From Bacteroidaceae bacterium (lineage in GTDB: Bacteria; Bacteroidota; Bacteroidia; Bacteroidales; Bacteroidaceae), in NCBI GenBank assembly GCA_017560945.1, contig JAFZDY010000049.1, forward strand, positions 1-64,000: a stretch of DNA of 64,000 bases, written 5' to 3'. How positions within the stretch are numbered: the stretch's first letter is position 1; each line of letters opens with the position of its first letter. Positions 25,229 to 34,654 of this stretch are shown piece by piece. The notes under the pieces were generated by a model. The model was not told the origin of the DNA, made no database searches, and saw only the letters and a list, made by a program, of their open reading frames with translations. The translations under genes and the position numbers were made by a program.

Positions 25229-27370
25229 ATGATGAAATACAGCCTTTTTACTAAACTTTTTGTAACACTAATTCTCTTTATGGGAATGAGTTGCGAACTC
25301 GTCCACGCCAGAAAAAGAAGTGTGAGCGAAATGAATGCTATTGCAGTTTCGGTATTTTCAAATGAAGAGAACGTCACTCGAACCATGCTAAATACAGGTG
25401 ATAATTTTGTCTCTCCGTTATCTATCAGTGTAAAGTCGAAAGAGATTGAAGAACTGAAAACTATCATAGGCTCGGAAGAGGTGTTTTACATTTATACATT
25501 TCAGGATGGTAGACCTGGATATGTCATTGTTTCGACTGATGATAATCTGCCCGAGGTGTTGGCATTTTCAGATTCAGACAAACTTAACATCAAGGATCTG
25601 CCGAGTTCTATGGTTAGATTACTTTTTGACTACGCGTCTACTATGACAGATGTGCAACAATCGGAAGATGTGCAATCCAACGACACTTCCTCTTCTGTAG
25701 AGCCATTGTTGGGGAATATAGCTTTTGCACAAAGAGCACCCTATAATGGGAAATGTCCCACATACAATGGGGAGAATACTTTGACTGGGTGTATAGCAAC
25801 GGCTATGTCTCAGATTATGGCTTATTACCAATATCCTAAACGTATGAAGGGGGATTATATCAGTTACACCACGGAGAATCTTCTGATACCTGTGGAGTGG
25901 GACTGTAGTTCGACCTATTTCGATTGGAAGAATATGCTTGATACTTACTCACAAGAGGTTTCCGAGTATACCGAGAATGAAGATACAACAGCCAAGGAGT
26001 ATATGGTATTGACTGGTATACAGAGGTCGGAAGCTTATAAGAATTATTTGGAAATCTATAATTTTGCTAATAATTTTTCAACCCCTTTGTATGCAACCGT
26101 ACAGTTATTGCTCACGGATGAAAGTGGAAAATTTATGCGCCCAATCGGAACTCCTAATTATCTCGATGGATTGAAATCGAGACATTTTTACAATACCTAT
26201 TATTTCAAGCATTCTCTTCCTACCGATTTGCCTGATGGCCAATATCGATTGTATGTGGGAGTCAAACTTGACAGTACATCAGAATGGTCGATTGTCAAGA
26301 AGGCGGTTGACGAGAATGATATCTATAACTCCCCACGAGTGGACTGTTACGTTACAGTGATCAAATCGGGATTGTTTTACTCAGTTGAAGGAGAATCATA
26401 TGCTTGTGGCTATAGTGCAGAACAGGCTGATGCTGTTGCTACACTATGTGCAGCAAGTGGTGCTGCCGCGGAAATGGATTATACTCCAAATGCAAGTTCT
26501 GCGAGTATGTTGGAAGCCCGAAACGCATTGATTAGGTACATGGGATATGATGAAAGCATTGCATACGTTGACAAGTCATTCTTTGCACCAGAGAAGTGGC
26601 TGGAACTCATGAAGAATGAATTAAAAAGTGGTCGTCCACTGTATTGTGGTGGGCAATCTGAAACAGGTATTGGACATGGATTTGTAATTGATGGATACAG
26701 ATATTTGAATGAACAATTGTATTTCCACGTCAATTGGGGATGGAATGGGGGAAGCAATGGGTATTTCCTTATCGATTATTTGAGACCTTCAAACTCGGGA
26801 GAAGGAGTAGACGATACCAACTATGGGTATAGTCTAAGTTTATTGACAGGCATTTCTCCCGACAATGGTAAGGACGACGGAATGACGATAGGTGCAAAGG
26901 GTGTGACCCTAAGTTTTCCCAACGAGCCAACAGAAATGGAAATTTCTATTAATAGATTGACAAACTGTTCTTTTAAGGAATTTAGTGGGAATGTCATGGC
27001 TTATGCAACAAATGACGAGTGTGATATTTTTTTAGGAAATGTTTATTCATATATCGGAATGGGGTGGAAACCTAATTTTTACGTCAATACGATAACTAAG
27101 ACTCTTTCCATTCCTCCCTTTACTCCTAGTGGTACATATACCTTGGAATTGAGAGCGCAGGAGGTGGACTCGGATGTGGAAAATTCAGTATTCATTCCAA
27201 ATATTCTCACGTTTAGTTACAACAACATTTCTGCAGAAGCAATCTTTTCTCCTACCCTGCCAGCTGATAATGGCTCACCAGAGATTTATGACCTAACAGG
27301 AAAAAGGGTTTATAATATTGAATATGGAAATATTTATATCATAAATGGAAAGAAAGTGTATGTAGAGTAG
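25229..27370 (+). CDS. C10 (streptopain/SpeB-like) cysteine peptidase with interrupted catalytic domain
   Basis: 713 residues from the ATG at 25229; a TTG 13 codons upstream is open but the signal peptide (MKYSLFTKLFVTLILF) starts here. A propeptide (about 30-155) precedes the C10 domain. The nucleophile is Cys188 in TGCIATAMSQ and the His is His483 in GIGHGFVIDGY, followed by HVNWGWNGG. The Cys-His distance is 295 residues, against about 148 in SpeB, so about 140 residues are inserted between them (about residues 250-383). The tail ends in a short IYDLTGKRVYN/IYIINGKKV motif typical of Bacteroidales secreted proteins. It is an exported protease; targets unknown. Confidence 0.85.
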   Translation: MMKYSLFTKLFVTLILFMGMSCELVHARKRSVSEMNAIAVSVFSNEENVTRTMLNTGDNFVSPLSISVKSKEIEELKTIIGSEEVFYIYTFQDGRPGYVIVSTDDNLPEVLAFSDSDKLNIKDLPSSMVRLLFDYASTMTDVQQSEDVQSNDTSSSVEPLLGNIAFAQRAPYNGKCPTYNGENTLTGCIATAMSQIMAYYQYPKRMKGDYISYTTENLLIPVEWDCSSTYFDWKNMLDTYSQEVSEYTENEDTTAKEYMVLTGIQRSEAYKNYLEIYNFANNFSTPLYATVQLLLTDESGKFMRPIGTPNYLDGLKSRHFYNTYYFKHSLPTDLPDGQYRLYVGVKLDSTSEWSIVKKAVDENDIYNSPRVDCYVTVIKSGLFYSVEGESYACGYSAEQADAVATLCAASGAAAEMDYTPNASSASMLEARNALIRYMGYDESIAYVDKSFFAPEKWLELMKNELKSGRPLYCGGQSETGIGHGFVIDGYRYLNEQLYFHVNWGWNGGSNGYFLIDYLRPSNSGEGVDDTNYGYSLSLLTGISPDNGKDDGMTIGAKGVTLSFPNEPTEMEISINRLTNCSFKEFSGNVMAYATNDECDIFLGNVYSYIGMGWKPNFYVNTITKTLSIPPFTPSGTYTLELRAQEVDSDVENSVFIPNILTFSYNNISAEAIFSPTLPADNGSPEIYDLTGKRVYNIEYGNIYIINGKKVYVE

Positions 27371-27430
27371 GGTACTACTTTAGTGCAATGAATTGTTGCA
27401 ACCTTACTTGATTGCTTTACAGAACTATAA

Positions 27431-27476
27431 AAACAAAAGAGGATGTGTCCTCGTCGTGACACATCCTCTTTTGTTT
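27431..27476. terminator. Bidirectional terminator between the C10 and uxaC genes
   Basis: A perfect 19-bp stem (27431-27449 with 27458-27476) and an 8-nt loop. A-rich and T-rich ends on the arms serve both convergent genes. Confidence 0.9.
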
Positions 27477-27529
27477 ATTGTTACTGGTATAGCCTGCCTA
27501 TATTTTGTACATAGTCCTCAATTTTATGA

Positions 27530-28936
27530 TTAGAAATTGAAGTAACCCTTGGCATTGTTGTAACTGATGTCCTCCACCATTTGGGTTAGGCGTTCCATTT
27601 CGCTGACAGGAATTTCGCCATTCTCAACGTCTCTGCCGAGAAGGTTGCAGAGGGTGCGACGGAAGTACTCGTGACGAGCATAGGACACGAACGAGCGTGA
27701 GTCGGTGAGCATGCCTACGAAGCGACTCAAAAGGCCGAGGAGCGAGAGAGCATTCATTTGCTTCTCCATGCCATCCTTCTGATCGAGGAACCACCAACCA
27801 GAGCCAAATTGCATCTTGCCAGGGATGGTGCCATCTTGGAAGTTGCCTATCATGGTGGCCAACATTTCATTGGCACTGGGGTTGAGGTTGTAGATGATGG
27901 TCTTGGTGAGTTTGTCCTCACTATTGAGCTTGTCGAAGAACTTGGCCATACTCTTGGCTGTGTTTACTTCGGCGATGGAGTCGAAGCCTGTGTCGGGGCC
28001 TACGAGTTTGAACATCTTGGTGTTATTGTTTCGGATGACTCCGTAGTGGAACTGTTGCGCCCAACCGCTGGCGTGATCCATCTTGCCAAACTCAATCATC
28101 ATACAGCTCTTGAACTTGAGAATCTCCTCCTTGGTCAACTCTGTGCCACCATACACCTTATTGAATATGGCATTGATTTCTGCATCGGTGTAATCTTCGG
28201 TATAGAACTCCTCCATACCATGGTCGCTGAGTTTACAACCCATTGACTCGAAGAAGTCGTGGCGCTTTTGCAAAGCGTCAATCACATCGTTGAAGCAACT
28301 GATGTTGACACCGCTCACCTCGGAGAGTTTCTCGATGTAGGCACGGAAGTCGGCAGGAACCTCTACGGCCATGGCCTTGTCGGGGCGCCAGGTGGGGAGC
28401 ATTTTTACCTCGAATCCGCTCTCCATTGTCTGCTTGTGGTACTTGAGCGAGTCAATGGGGTCGTCGGTGGTGCACACGGCCTCCACATTGTAGTGGCGCA
28501 TGAGGCCTCGAGCGGTCATACCTGGTTGCTGGAGTTTCTCGTTACACTCCTCGTAGATTTCGCGAGCGGTCTTAGGATTGAGCACTTTGTCTATGCCAAA
28601 GGCGGTCTTCAACTCGAGGTGTGTCCAGTGGTAGAGGGGGTTGCGGAAGGTGTAGGGGACAGTCTCGGCCCACTTCTCGAACTTTTCCCAATCGCTGGTG
28701 TCTTTGCCAGTGATGTATCGTTCGGCTACTCCATTGGTGCGTAGTGCGCGCCACTTGTAGTGGTCTTCACCCAACCATACTTCGGTAATCGAACGGAACT
28801 TATAGTCTTCGGCCACCATCTGAGGATTGAGGTGGCAATGGTAGTCAATGATGGGCATTTTTGCCGCATGTTCGTGGTACAACTTCTGCGCAGTTTCGGT
28901 TTGCAACAGAAAGTTTTCATCCATAAAATTCTTCAT
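27530..28936 (-). CDS. uxaC: Glucuronate/uronate isomerase
   Basis: 468 residues, the standard UxaC length. The metal-binding start of the amidohydrolase-like barrel is visible in IIDYHCHLNP near residue 33. Later conserved segments include TTDDPID, LPTWRPDKA and GVIRNNNTKMF. It converts glucuronate to fructuronate and galacturonate to tagaturonate, the first step in hexuronate breakdown. It is divergent from uxaB, the next enzyme in the galacturonate branch, so the pair is probably jointly controlled from the 190-nt gap between them. Confidence 0.95.
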   Translation of the reverse strand: MKNFMDENFLLQTETAQKLYHEHAAKMPIIDYHCHLNPQMVAEDYKFRSITEVWLGEDHYKWRALRTNGVAERYITGKDTSDWEKFEKWAETVPYTFRNPLYHWTHLELKTAFGIDKVLNPKTAREIYEECNEKLQQPGMTARGLMRHYNVEAVCTTDDPIDSLKYHKQTMESGFEVKMLPTWRPDKAMAVEVPADFRAYIEKLSEVSGVNISCFNDVIDALQKRHDFFESMGCKLSDHGMEEFYTEDYTDAEINAIFNKVYGGTELTKEEILKFKSCMMIEFGKMDHASGWAQQFHYGVIRNNNTKMFKLVGPDTGFDSIAEVNTAKSMAKFFDKLNSEDKLTKTIIYNLNPSANEMLATMIGNFQDGTIPGKMQFGSGWWFLDQKDGMEKQMNALSLLGLLSRFVGMLTDSRSFVSYARHEYFRRTLCNLLGRDVENGEIPVSEMERLTQMVEDISYNNAKGYFNF

Positions 28937-29015
28937 ACAAACTAGTGTATTAAAAGTTAATATTTTAGGTTAATTATATTTTTCTTCGTTGTCGTGCACG
29001 AAATTACGGATTTTA

Positions 29016-29046
29016 TTTGAGGTTACAAAATAAGTTAGTACTTTTG
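29016..29046 (+). promoter_or_regulatory. Promoter of uxaB
   Basis: TTTG at 29016-29019, a 19-nt spacer and TACTTTTG at 29039-29046 fit the Bacteroidota consensus. It lies about 80 nt before the uxaB start. Confidence 0.75.
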
Positions 29047-29127
29047 TGGCGCTAATTTAGAATATTTATCCATCTGCATAGGTGGAATGAGGTGCTTGGC
29101 GCTTCATTTATACATAAAATAAAAGAT

Positions 29128-30567
29128 ATGAGACTACTGAACAAACAGACCGCAACGAAGGTGGAGCGCACTGAACGCATCATCCAATTTGGTGAAGGAA
29201 ATTTCTTGCGTGCATTCGTTGACTGGATTGTATACAACATGAATGAGAAGGCAGACTTCGATAGTAGTGTGGTGATAGTGCAACCCATCGAGAAGGGGTT
29301 GGTGGACATGCTCAACGAACAGGATTGCCTTTATCATGTGAATTTGCAAGGCCTTGACAAGGGTGAGGTGGTGAACAGTTTGACACGCATCGATGTGGTG
29401 AGCCGTGCCCTGAATCCTTATCATCAGTTTGACGAATACCTGAAGCTGGCCGAGCAACCCGAGATGCGCTTTGTCATCAGTAATACCACTGAGGCTGGCA
29501 TTGCCTTTGACCCTGCTTGTAAATTGGACGATGCTCCTGCTTCGTCATATCCTGGTAAACTCACTCAATTGCTTTACCATCGTTTCAAGACCTTCAATGG
29601 TGATCTCACGAAGGGATTCATCATCTTCCCTTGTGAACTCATTTTCCTCAATGGCTATCATTTGAAGGATTGCATTCGCAAGTACATTGAACATTGGAAC
29701 TTGGGCGAGGAGTTCAGCAAGTGGTTCGAGCAGGCGTGTGGTGTGTATGCAACCTTGGTCGACCGCATTGTGCCAGGTTTCCCACACAAGAGCATTGAGG
29801 CCATTCAGGAGAACCTTCAGTACAAGGACAATATGGTGGTACAAGCAGAGGTATTCCACCTGTGGGTGATAGAGGCTCCTCAAGAGGTGGCTAAGGAGTT
29901 TCCTGCCGACAAGGCTGGATTGAATGTGTTGTTTGTCCCCTCGGAAGCACCCTATCACGAGCGTAAGGTGACTTTGCTCAATGGTCCTCACACTGTGCTT
30001 TCGCCCGTGGCTTATCTGGCAGGGTTGAACATCGTTCGCGAGGCTTGCCAACACGAGGTGATAGGTGAGTACATCAACAAGGTAATGTTCGAAGAGTTGA
30101 TGGAAACTCTGAACTTGCCAAAGGAGGAGTTGAAGGTGTTTGCCGAAGATGTGCTCGAGCGCTTCAACAATCCATTTGTGGATCATCAGGTGACCAGCAT
30201 CATGCTCAACTCTTTCCCAAAATATCAGACACGCGACTTGCCTGGCCTCAAGACTTATCTCGAACGTAAGGGTACTTTACCTAAGGGACTCGTACTTGGT
30301 CTTGCTGCCATCATCACTTATTACAAGGGTGGAGTGAGGGCCGATGGGGCAGAGATTGTGCCCAATGACGCGCCTGAAATCATGCAACTCCTCAGCGACT
30401 TGTGGGCAACTGGTTGCACTCGAAAAGTGGCTGAAGGTGTACTCGCGGCTGAAAACATCTGGGGAGAAAACCTCAACCTTATACCTGGTCTTACTGATGC
30501 GATCAAGGGCTACCTCGACGACATTCAGGAGAAAGGTTTGATGGAAGTAGTTAAGAGCATTTTATAA
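29128..30567 (+). CDS. uxaB: Tagaturonate reductase (altronate oxidoreductase)
   Basis: 479 residues from the ATG at 29128; a start 12 codons upstream is open but weaker. The mannitol-dehydrogenase-type fold is shown by IIQFGEGNFLRAFVDW (nucleotide-binding start) and by EAPYHERKVTLLNGPHT in the catalytic domain, containing the conserved lysine. It reduces tagaturonate to altronate with NADH. No kinase or aldolase for the later steps is nearby. It is followed by a terminator. Confidence 0.95.
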   Translation: MRLLNKQTATKVERTERIIQFGEGNFLRAFVDWIVYNMNEKADFDSSVVIVQPIEKGLVDMLNEQDCLYHVNLQGLDKGEVVNSLTRIDVVSRALNPYHQFDEYLKLAEQPEMRFVISNTTEAGIAFDPACKLDDAPASSYPGKLTQLLYHRFKTFNGDLTKGFIIFPCELIFLNGYHLKDCIRKYIEHWNLGEEFSKWFEQACGVYATLVDRIVPGFPHKSIEAIQENLQYKDNMVVQAEVFHLWVIEAPQEVAKEFPADKAGLNVLFVPSEAPYHERKVTLLNGPHTVLSPVAYLAGLNIVREACQHEVIGEYINKVMFEELMETLNLPKEELKVFAEDVLERFNNPFVDHQVTSIMLNSFPKYQTRDLPGLKTYLERKGTLPKGLVLGLAAIITYYKGGVRADGAEIVPNDAPEIMQLLSDLWATGCTRKVAEGVLAAENIWGENLNLIPGLTDAIKGYLDDIQEKGLMEVVKSIL

Positions 30568-30609
30568 GGAAGAACTCATACGCGATATAGTTTGAATAGA
30601 ATTTATTGG

Positions 30610-30642
30610 GGGCAATGTCTGCAAAGATGTTGCCCTTTTTTT
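30610..30642 (+). terminator. Terminator of uxaB
   Basis: The stem GGGCAA/TTGCCC (30610-30615, 30630-30635) with an inner TCT/AGA pairing is followed by eight T residues. Confidence 0.75.
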
Positions 30643-30835
30643 GAACTTTTCACAATGTTTCCTCTCAAGATATTTTGCCTTCCGCCCACTTTCTCCTATC
30701 TTTGTGGCAAAATATGGGAAAAATGCCCATCGCGGCCAAGTGTGTAGGGGGATGGGAGTTGAGAGATGAGATGGAGAATTGATTCCTCTATCTTTCTTTC
30801 TCTTTTCCTTTCATAAACGTATTGAAAGACTATAT

Positions 30836-31681
30836 ATGTACGAAAACATTGAACTGAACGACCTATCCATCGGCTATCACGAGAAGGGGGATAGGTTAAA
30901 ATACATAGCGCAGGACATCAGGGCTACTCTCTTTGCGGGTAGGCTCACTTGTTTGTTGGGTGCCAATGGCGCGGGAAAAAGTACCTTGTTGCGTACACTC
31001 TCGGCCTTCCTACCTCCCTTGCAGGGTGACATCCTTGTAGGAGGTAAGCCGTTGAAGGAGTTTACTGATAACGAACGTGCGCGCACCATAGGTGTAGTGC
31101 TCACCGAGCGACCTGAGTTACACCACATATCAGTGAAAGAACTCGTGGGTATGGGGCGTTCGCCTTATACAGGTTTTTGGGGACGATTGTCTCGAAAGGA
31201 TCATGCGATTGTCGACGAGGCGCTTCGCTTGGTGGGTATGCAGGAGATGGCTACTCGGATGACCGATACATTGAGTGATGGTGAACGGCAGAAGGTGATG
31301 ATTGCCAAGGCTTTGGCTCAGCAGACACCCGTCATCTTCTTGGACGAGCCCACGGCCTTTCTCGACTATCCAAGCAAGGTGGAGACAATGCTCCTTTTGC
31401 GTAGATTGGCTCGCGAGACAGGGAAAATCATCTTCCTCTCGACTCACGATGTGGAGTTGGCTCTTCAGACGTCCGATACACTTTGGCTGATGAAGAGAGA
31501 CAAGCAATATGGCCATGAGCGAGTGAAAGAGAAGAGGAAAGGTGAGGCGGAAATTCACAAGTCGCTCATCATAGGTTCGCCTCAAGAACTGGCCGCAAAT
31601 GGCGAGTTGGGGGCTTTCTTCACAGGTAAGGACTTCACGTTTGACAAGGAGGAGATGCGCTTCTGTGTGAAGGAAATGTAA
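30836..31681 (+). CDS. ABC transporter ATP-binding protein, iron/heme (FecE/HmuV) type
   Basis: 281 residues from the ATG at 30836. Walker A GANGAGKST, signature LSDGERQKV, Walker B VIFLDEPTAFLD and the switch histidine in STHDVELAL are all intact. The PLLQGDILV-like and ELVGMGRSPYTGFWG segments match the ATPases of iron-siderophore, heme or cobalamin importers. No permease or binding-protein gene is adjacent, so the partner is unknown. A 31-nt gap to the PAP2 gene suggests co-transcription. Confidence 0.85.
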   Translation: MYENIELNDLSIGYHEKGDRLKYIAQDIRATLFAGRLTCLLGANGAGKSTLLRTLSAFLPPLQGDILVGGKPLKEFTDNERARTIGVVLTERPELHHISVKELVGMGRSPYTGFWGRLSRKDHAIVDEALRLVGMQEMATRMTDTLSDGERQKVMIAKALAQQTPVIFLDEPTAFLDYPSKVETMLLLRRLARETGKIIFLSTHDVELALQTSDTLWLMKRDKQYGHERVKEKRKGEAEIHKSLIIGSPQELAANGELGAFFTGKDFTFDKEEMRFCVKEM

Positions 31682-31712
31682 AATTTGACTGAAGTAAATA
31701 ATACGATTGGAG

Positions 31713-32930
31713 ATGAAGATAAAAGTACTTGCGTTGCTTGTCCTTTGCTTGTTGAATGTAGAGATGAAAGCCCTTGGTGTTACACATTCAAATGACTCCC
31801 TTTTACACAGGAAGGAGAACACATACTTGTCTCCCTTCGTTGGAGGAAGCCTTGTGTTGGTAGGCTCGTTGCTCACTTTTGACCACGGAGGAAGTACTTT
31901 AGGAATGGCTTTTGAACCTTCGTTCAAGTGTAAGGCCGATGAATACTTGCGCTTTGCACCAGGTGTCGCCCTTGTGGGTATGAAGGCCTTTGGTGTGGAA
32001 AGTCGTACAGAGAAATGGAGTGAATTGGTCGTGCGAAGTGCGGCCTCCATGACCATTATGGGGCTTACTGTAGAGGGTACTAAGCGCTTGGCTGGACGTG
32101 TGCGACCCGATGGGAGTGACGATCGCTCGTTTCCAAGTGGACATTCGGCTACGGCATTCCTCACGGCTTCACTCTTTGCAAAGGAGTATGGTCACCTCAG
32201 TCCTTGGTATAGTGTAGGGGCTTATGGTGTGGCTACTTCCACGGCCTTGCTTCGTCGCATGGGCGACCATCATTGGACGGGCGATGTGATGGTGGGGGCG
32301 GGTTTAGGTATCCTCTCTACCGAACTTGCTTATGCTTTGGCAGATATGTTTTATGGAAAGAACAAGCCAAGGATGAATTCACATCAATCCCTGAATGAAG
32401 GTACATCATCCATGGCTTGGATGTATATGCATTATCTGCTTCCTCACTCTATTTCGGGGGAGGTAAGTGGACGAAAAGTACGTTCGCGCGTGGGATATGG
32501 AGTAGGAATGGAGGTTTCTCATTACCTTACCCCTCATGTGGGTGTGAGTGGTCGTATAGGGCTTACTACATCGCAGATGGAGGTCGCGTGTGAAGGGACG
32601 AGGGGGACTGAATGGCTCGTCTCCGAACGTCCGTTTGATCATGTGTCCTTGGCTATTGGGCCTTGTCTCTCTCTTCCATTGGGAAGGTATTTTAGTGTAG
32701 GCACTCGCGTACGTGGAGGTTATGGATTTTATCCACAAACCTACTTGGCAGAACAGAGGATTGAGGCCTCGCAAGGGTGGGGCTTCGATGGAGGAGTGTC
32801 AGTGGATTACCTCACCTCTCAAGGCGTTTCCTTGCGTATGAGTGCCGACTATAATTCGTGGTCATCCATTACGGAGGGCATTGAAAATCGAGGTCTCTCT
32901 TTCGGCCTTAGTGCAGGGTGGGGATGGTGA
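31713..32930 (+). CDS. PAP2-family phosphatase fused to a C-terminal outer-membrane-type barrel
   Basis: 405 residues. The signal-type N-terminus (1-20) is followed by a PAP2 core with all three motifs: KRLAGRVRP at 124-132, PSGH at 141-144, and RRMGDHHWTGD with Arg181, His187 and Asp191. Such enzymes dephosphorylate lipid phosphates (undecaprenyl pyrophosphate, phosphatidic acid, lipid A). From about 235 to the end, alternating glycine/aromatic strands ending in GLSAGWGW look like a membrane beta-barrel. The fused protein is probably in the outer membrane with the phosphatase facing the periplasm. Substrate unknown. Confidence 0.85.
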   Translation: MKIKVLALLVLCLLNVEMKALGVTHSNDSLLHRKENTYLSPFVGGSLVLVGSLLTFDHGGSTLGMAFEPSFKCKADEYLRFAPGVALVGMKAFGVESRTEKWSELVVRSAASMTIMGLTVEGTKRLAGRVRPDGSDDRSFPSGHSATAFLTASLFAKEYGHLSPWYSVGAYGVATSTALLRRMGDHHWTGDVMVGAGLGILSTELAYALADMFYGKNKPRMNSHQSLNEGTSSMAWMYMHYLLPHSISGEVSGRKVRSRVGYGVGMEVSHYLTPHVGVSGRIGLTTSQMEVACEGTRGTEWLVSERPFDHVSLAIGPCLSLPLGRYFSVGTRVRGGYGFYPQTYLAEQRIEASQGWGFDGGVSVDYLTSQGVSLRMSADYNSWSSITEGIENRGLSFGLSAGWGW

Positions 32931-32969
32931 ATATTTCCCCCCCCCCTCCTTCTATAAGGAAGAGTTTTC

Positions 32970-33035
32970 CCCTGTCTGAAAAATATTTTTTCTCTACCTG
33001 AGAAAAATAATTCCCTAACCTGAGAAAAATAAATC
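32970..33035. repeat. AT-rich palindromic repeat (intergenic copy)
   Basis: It begins CCCTGTCTG with the palindrome GAAAAATATTTTT and continues with two CCTGAGAAAAATAA blocks. 32970-32990 is identical to 6552-6572 inside yggS. A weaker relative with CCTGAGAAAAATTTTT lies near 18394-18420. Just upstream at 32937-32946 is a run of ten C residues. Confidence 0.65.
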
Positions 33036-33053
33036 GTTGACTTTAGAAAAATC

Positions 33054-33100
33054 AAGCACGGATTACGCAGAGCAAAATACTCATTGTGTAATCCGTGCTT
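33054..33100. terminator. Hairpin between PAP2 and glyA genes (GGATTAC family)
   Basis: 13-bp perfect arms 33054-33066 and 33088-33100, containing ACGGATTAC. The same motif forms the hairpin at 45661-45700. It probably ends the convergent transcripts. Confidence 0.55.
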
Positions 33101-33132
33101 ATGGTATGTTACCTTAACTTAATTGAGGAAAA

Positions 33133-34413
33133 TCAATAAGCAAAGATAGGATAGTTCTTCATTGTCTCGTTCACACGTTGACGAACACTTGCGATAACTG
33201 CTTCGTCTTCGGGGTTATTGAGAACTGTTTCAATCATTTCGGCAATCTCGAGCATGAGGTCTTCCTTAGCACCACGAGTAGTGATGGCGGGAGTACCCAA
33301 GCGGATACCTGAAGTTTGGAAAGCGCTACGGCTATCGAAAGGTACCATATTCTTGTTCACTGTGATGTCAGCAGCTACGAGTGCTTTTTCGGCTACCTTA
33401 CCAGTCAAGTCGGGGTACTTCTCGCGCAAGTCAACCAACATAGAGTGGTTATCAGTACCTCCACTTACGATGGTGAAACCGCGGTCGATGAGGGCTTGAG
33501 CCAACACTTGAGCGTTCTTCTGTACTTGAGCCTGATATTCCTTATATTCAGGTTGGAGGGCTTCGCCGAATGCTACGGCCTTAGCGGCAATCACGTGCTC
33601 CAACGGACCACCCTGCTGACCAGGGAATACGGCACTATCGAGCAATTGTGACATCATCTTGATTTCACCCTTCGGAGTAGTCTTACCCCATGGGTTGGGG
33701 AAGTCCTTACCCATCATGATGATACCTCCACGAGGACCACGGAGAGTCTTGTGGGTGGTAGAGGTCACGATGTGAGCATACTTCACGGGGTTTTCCAACA
33801 AGCCTGCGGCAATCAAACCTGCGGGGTGAGCCATGTCGACCATCAACAAAGCACCTACCTCGTCGGCCAAGCGGCGCATGCGAGCATAATCCCACTCACG
33901 TGAGTAAGCCGAACCACCACCAATGATCAATTTTGGACGTTCGCGGCGTGCTACTTCCTCCATTTGCTCGTAATCTACACGACCAGTCTCCTTGTTCAAG
34001 TTATACTCGCACGGAGTGTAGAGGATACCGCTGGTATTTACCAATGAGCCATGGCTGAGGTGGCCACCATGAGCGAGATTCAAGCCCATGAACTTGTCGC
34101 CAGGATTCAAGCAAGCCAACAATACTGCAGCATTGGCTTGTGCACCTGAGTGAGGTTGTACGTTTGCCCACTCTGCACCGAAAAGTTCCTTCAAGCGGTC
34201 GATAGCAATCTGCTCGCTTTGGTCAACCACTTCGCAACCTCCGTAGTAACGCTTGCCAGGATAACCCTCGGCATACTTGTTGGTCAAGCAACTACCCATG
34301 GCTTCCATTACCTGGTCGCTCACAAAGTTTTCAGAAGCAATCAACTCAATACCTTTCAGTTGGCGCTGATGTTCCTTCTCGATGATGTCAAAAATCAGTT
34401 CGTCTCTTTTCAT
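33133..34413 (-). CDS. glyA: Serine hydroxymethyltransferase
   Basis: 426 residues, typical length. Visible motifs are [10 protein letters not shown] near 23, [11 protein letters not shown] near 50, the [12 protein letters not shown] loop, the PLP lysine in [14 protein letters not shown] and the C-terminal [14 protein letters not shown]. It interconverts serine and glycine while charging tetrahydrofolate with a one-carbon unit. Its promoter region is unusual: a 52-bp segment carrying a complete promoter is present twice (see 34453-34585). Confidence 0.97.
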   Translation of the reverse strand: MKRDELIFDIIEKEHQRQLKGIELIASENFVSDQVMEAMGSCLTNKYAEGYPGKRYYGGCEVVDQSEQIAIDRLKELFGAEWANVQPHSGAQANAAVLLACLNPGDKFMGLNLAHGGHLSHGSLVNTSGILYTPCEYNLNKETGRVDYEQMEEVARRERPKLIIGGGSAYSREWDYARMRRLADEVGALLMVDMAHPAGLIAAGLLENPVKYAHIVTSTTHKTLRGPRGGIIMMGKDFPNPWGKTTPKGEIKMMSQLLDSAVFPGQQGGPLEHVIAAKAVAFGEALQPEYKEYQAQVQKNAQVLAQALIDRGFTIVSGGTDNHSMLVDLREKYPDLTGKVAEKALVAADITVNKNMVPFDSRSAFQTSGIRLGTPAITTRGAKEDLMLEIAEMIETVLNNPEDEAVIASVRQRVNETMKNYPIFAY

Positions 34414-34452
34414 TGTAGTTTATATTATAATTCCTTAATTTCAATTGAAAGT

Positions 34453-34585
34453 GCAAAGATAGTGCAAACCGAGCGGAATACAAAATAAATCCGCGTTTAT
34501 TTTTATTCCCGAGGTGTAGCCTATTTTGGCGAAGCAAAGATAGTGCAAACCGAGCGGAATACAAAATAAATCCGCGTTTATTTTT
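34453..34585 (-). promoter_or_regulatory. Tandemly duplicated glyA promoter with dyad
   Basis: Two identical 52-nt copies, 34453-34504 and 34534-34585, lie 81 nt apart with 29 unique nt between. On the minus strand each holds TTTG, a 19-nt spacer and TATCTTTG (-7 at 34454-34461 and 34535-34542; -33 at 34481-34484 and 34562-34565). Just upstream of each -33 is a dyad, AAATAAA-n6-TTTATTT, a possible operator. The kdsB -7-like element TATATTTG (34608-34615) faces the other way. Confidence 0.85.
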
Positions 34586-34654
34586 TCTTCATTAGGCGGA
34601 TTTTTTGTATATTTGCACCCATATTTAACAATCGAACGTAAAAACAAAAGTAAT

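Noticed and set aside
32937..32946. Run of ten C residues after the PAP2 stop codon, a possible phase-variable tract
   Set aside because: It lies outside the coding region and not within a promoter spacer, so slippage would not switch a gene. The same holds for the C run at 17937-17944.
34505..34533. Glycine riboswitch upstream of glyA
   Set aside because: The leader is too short and consists of duplicated promoter sequence; no aptamer-like fold is seen.
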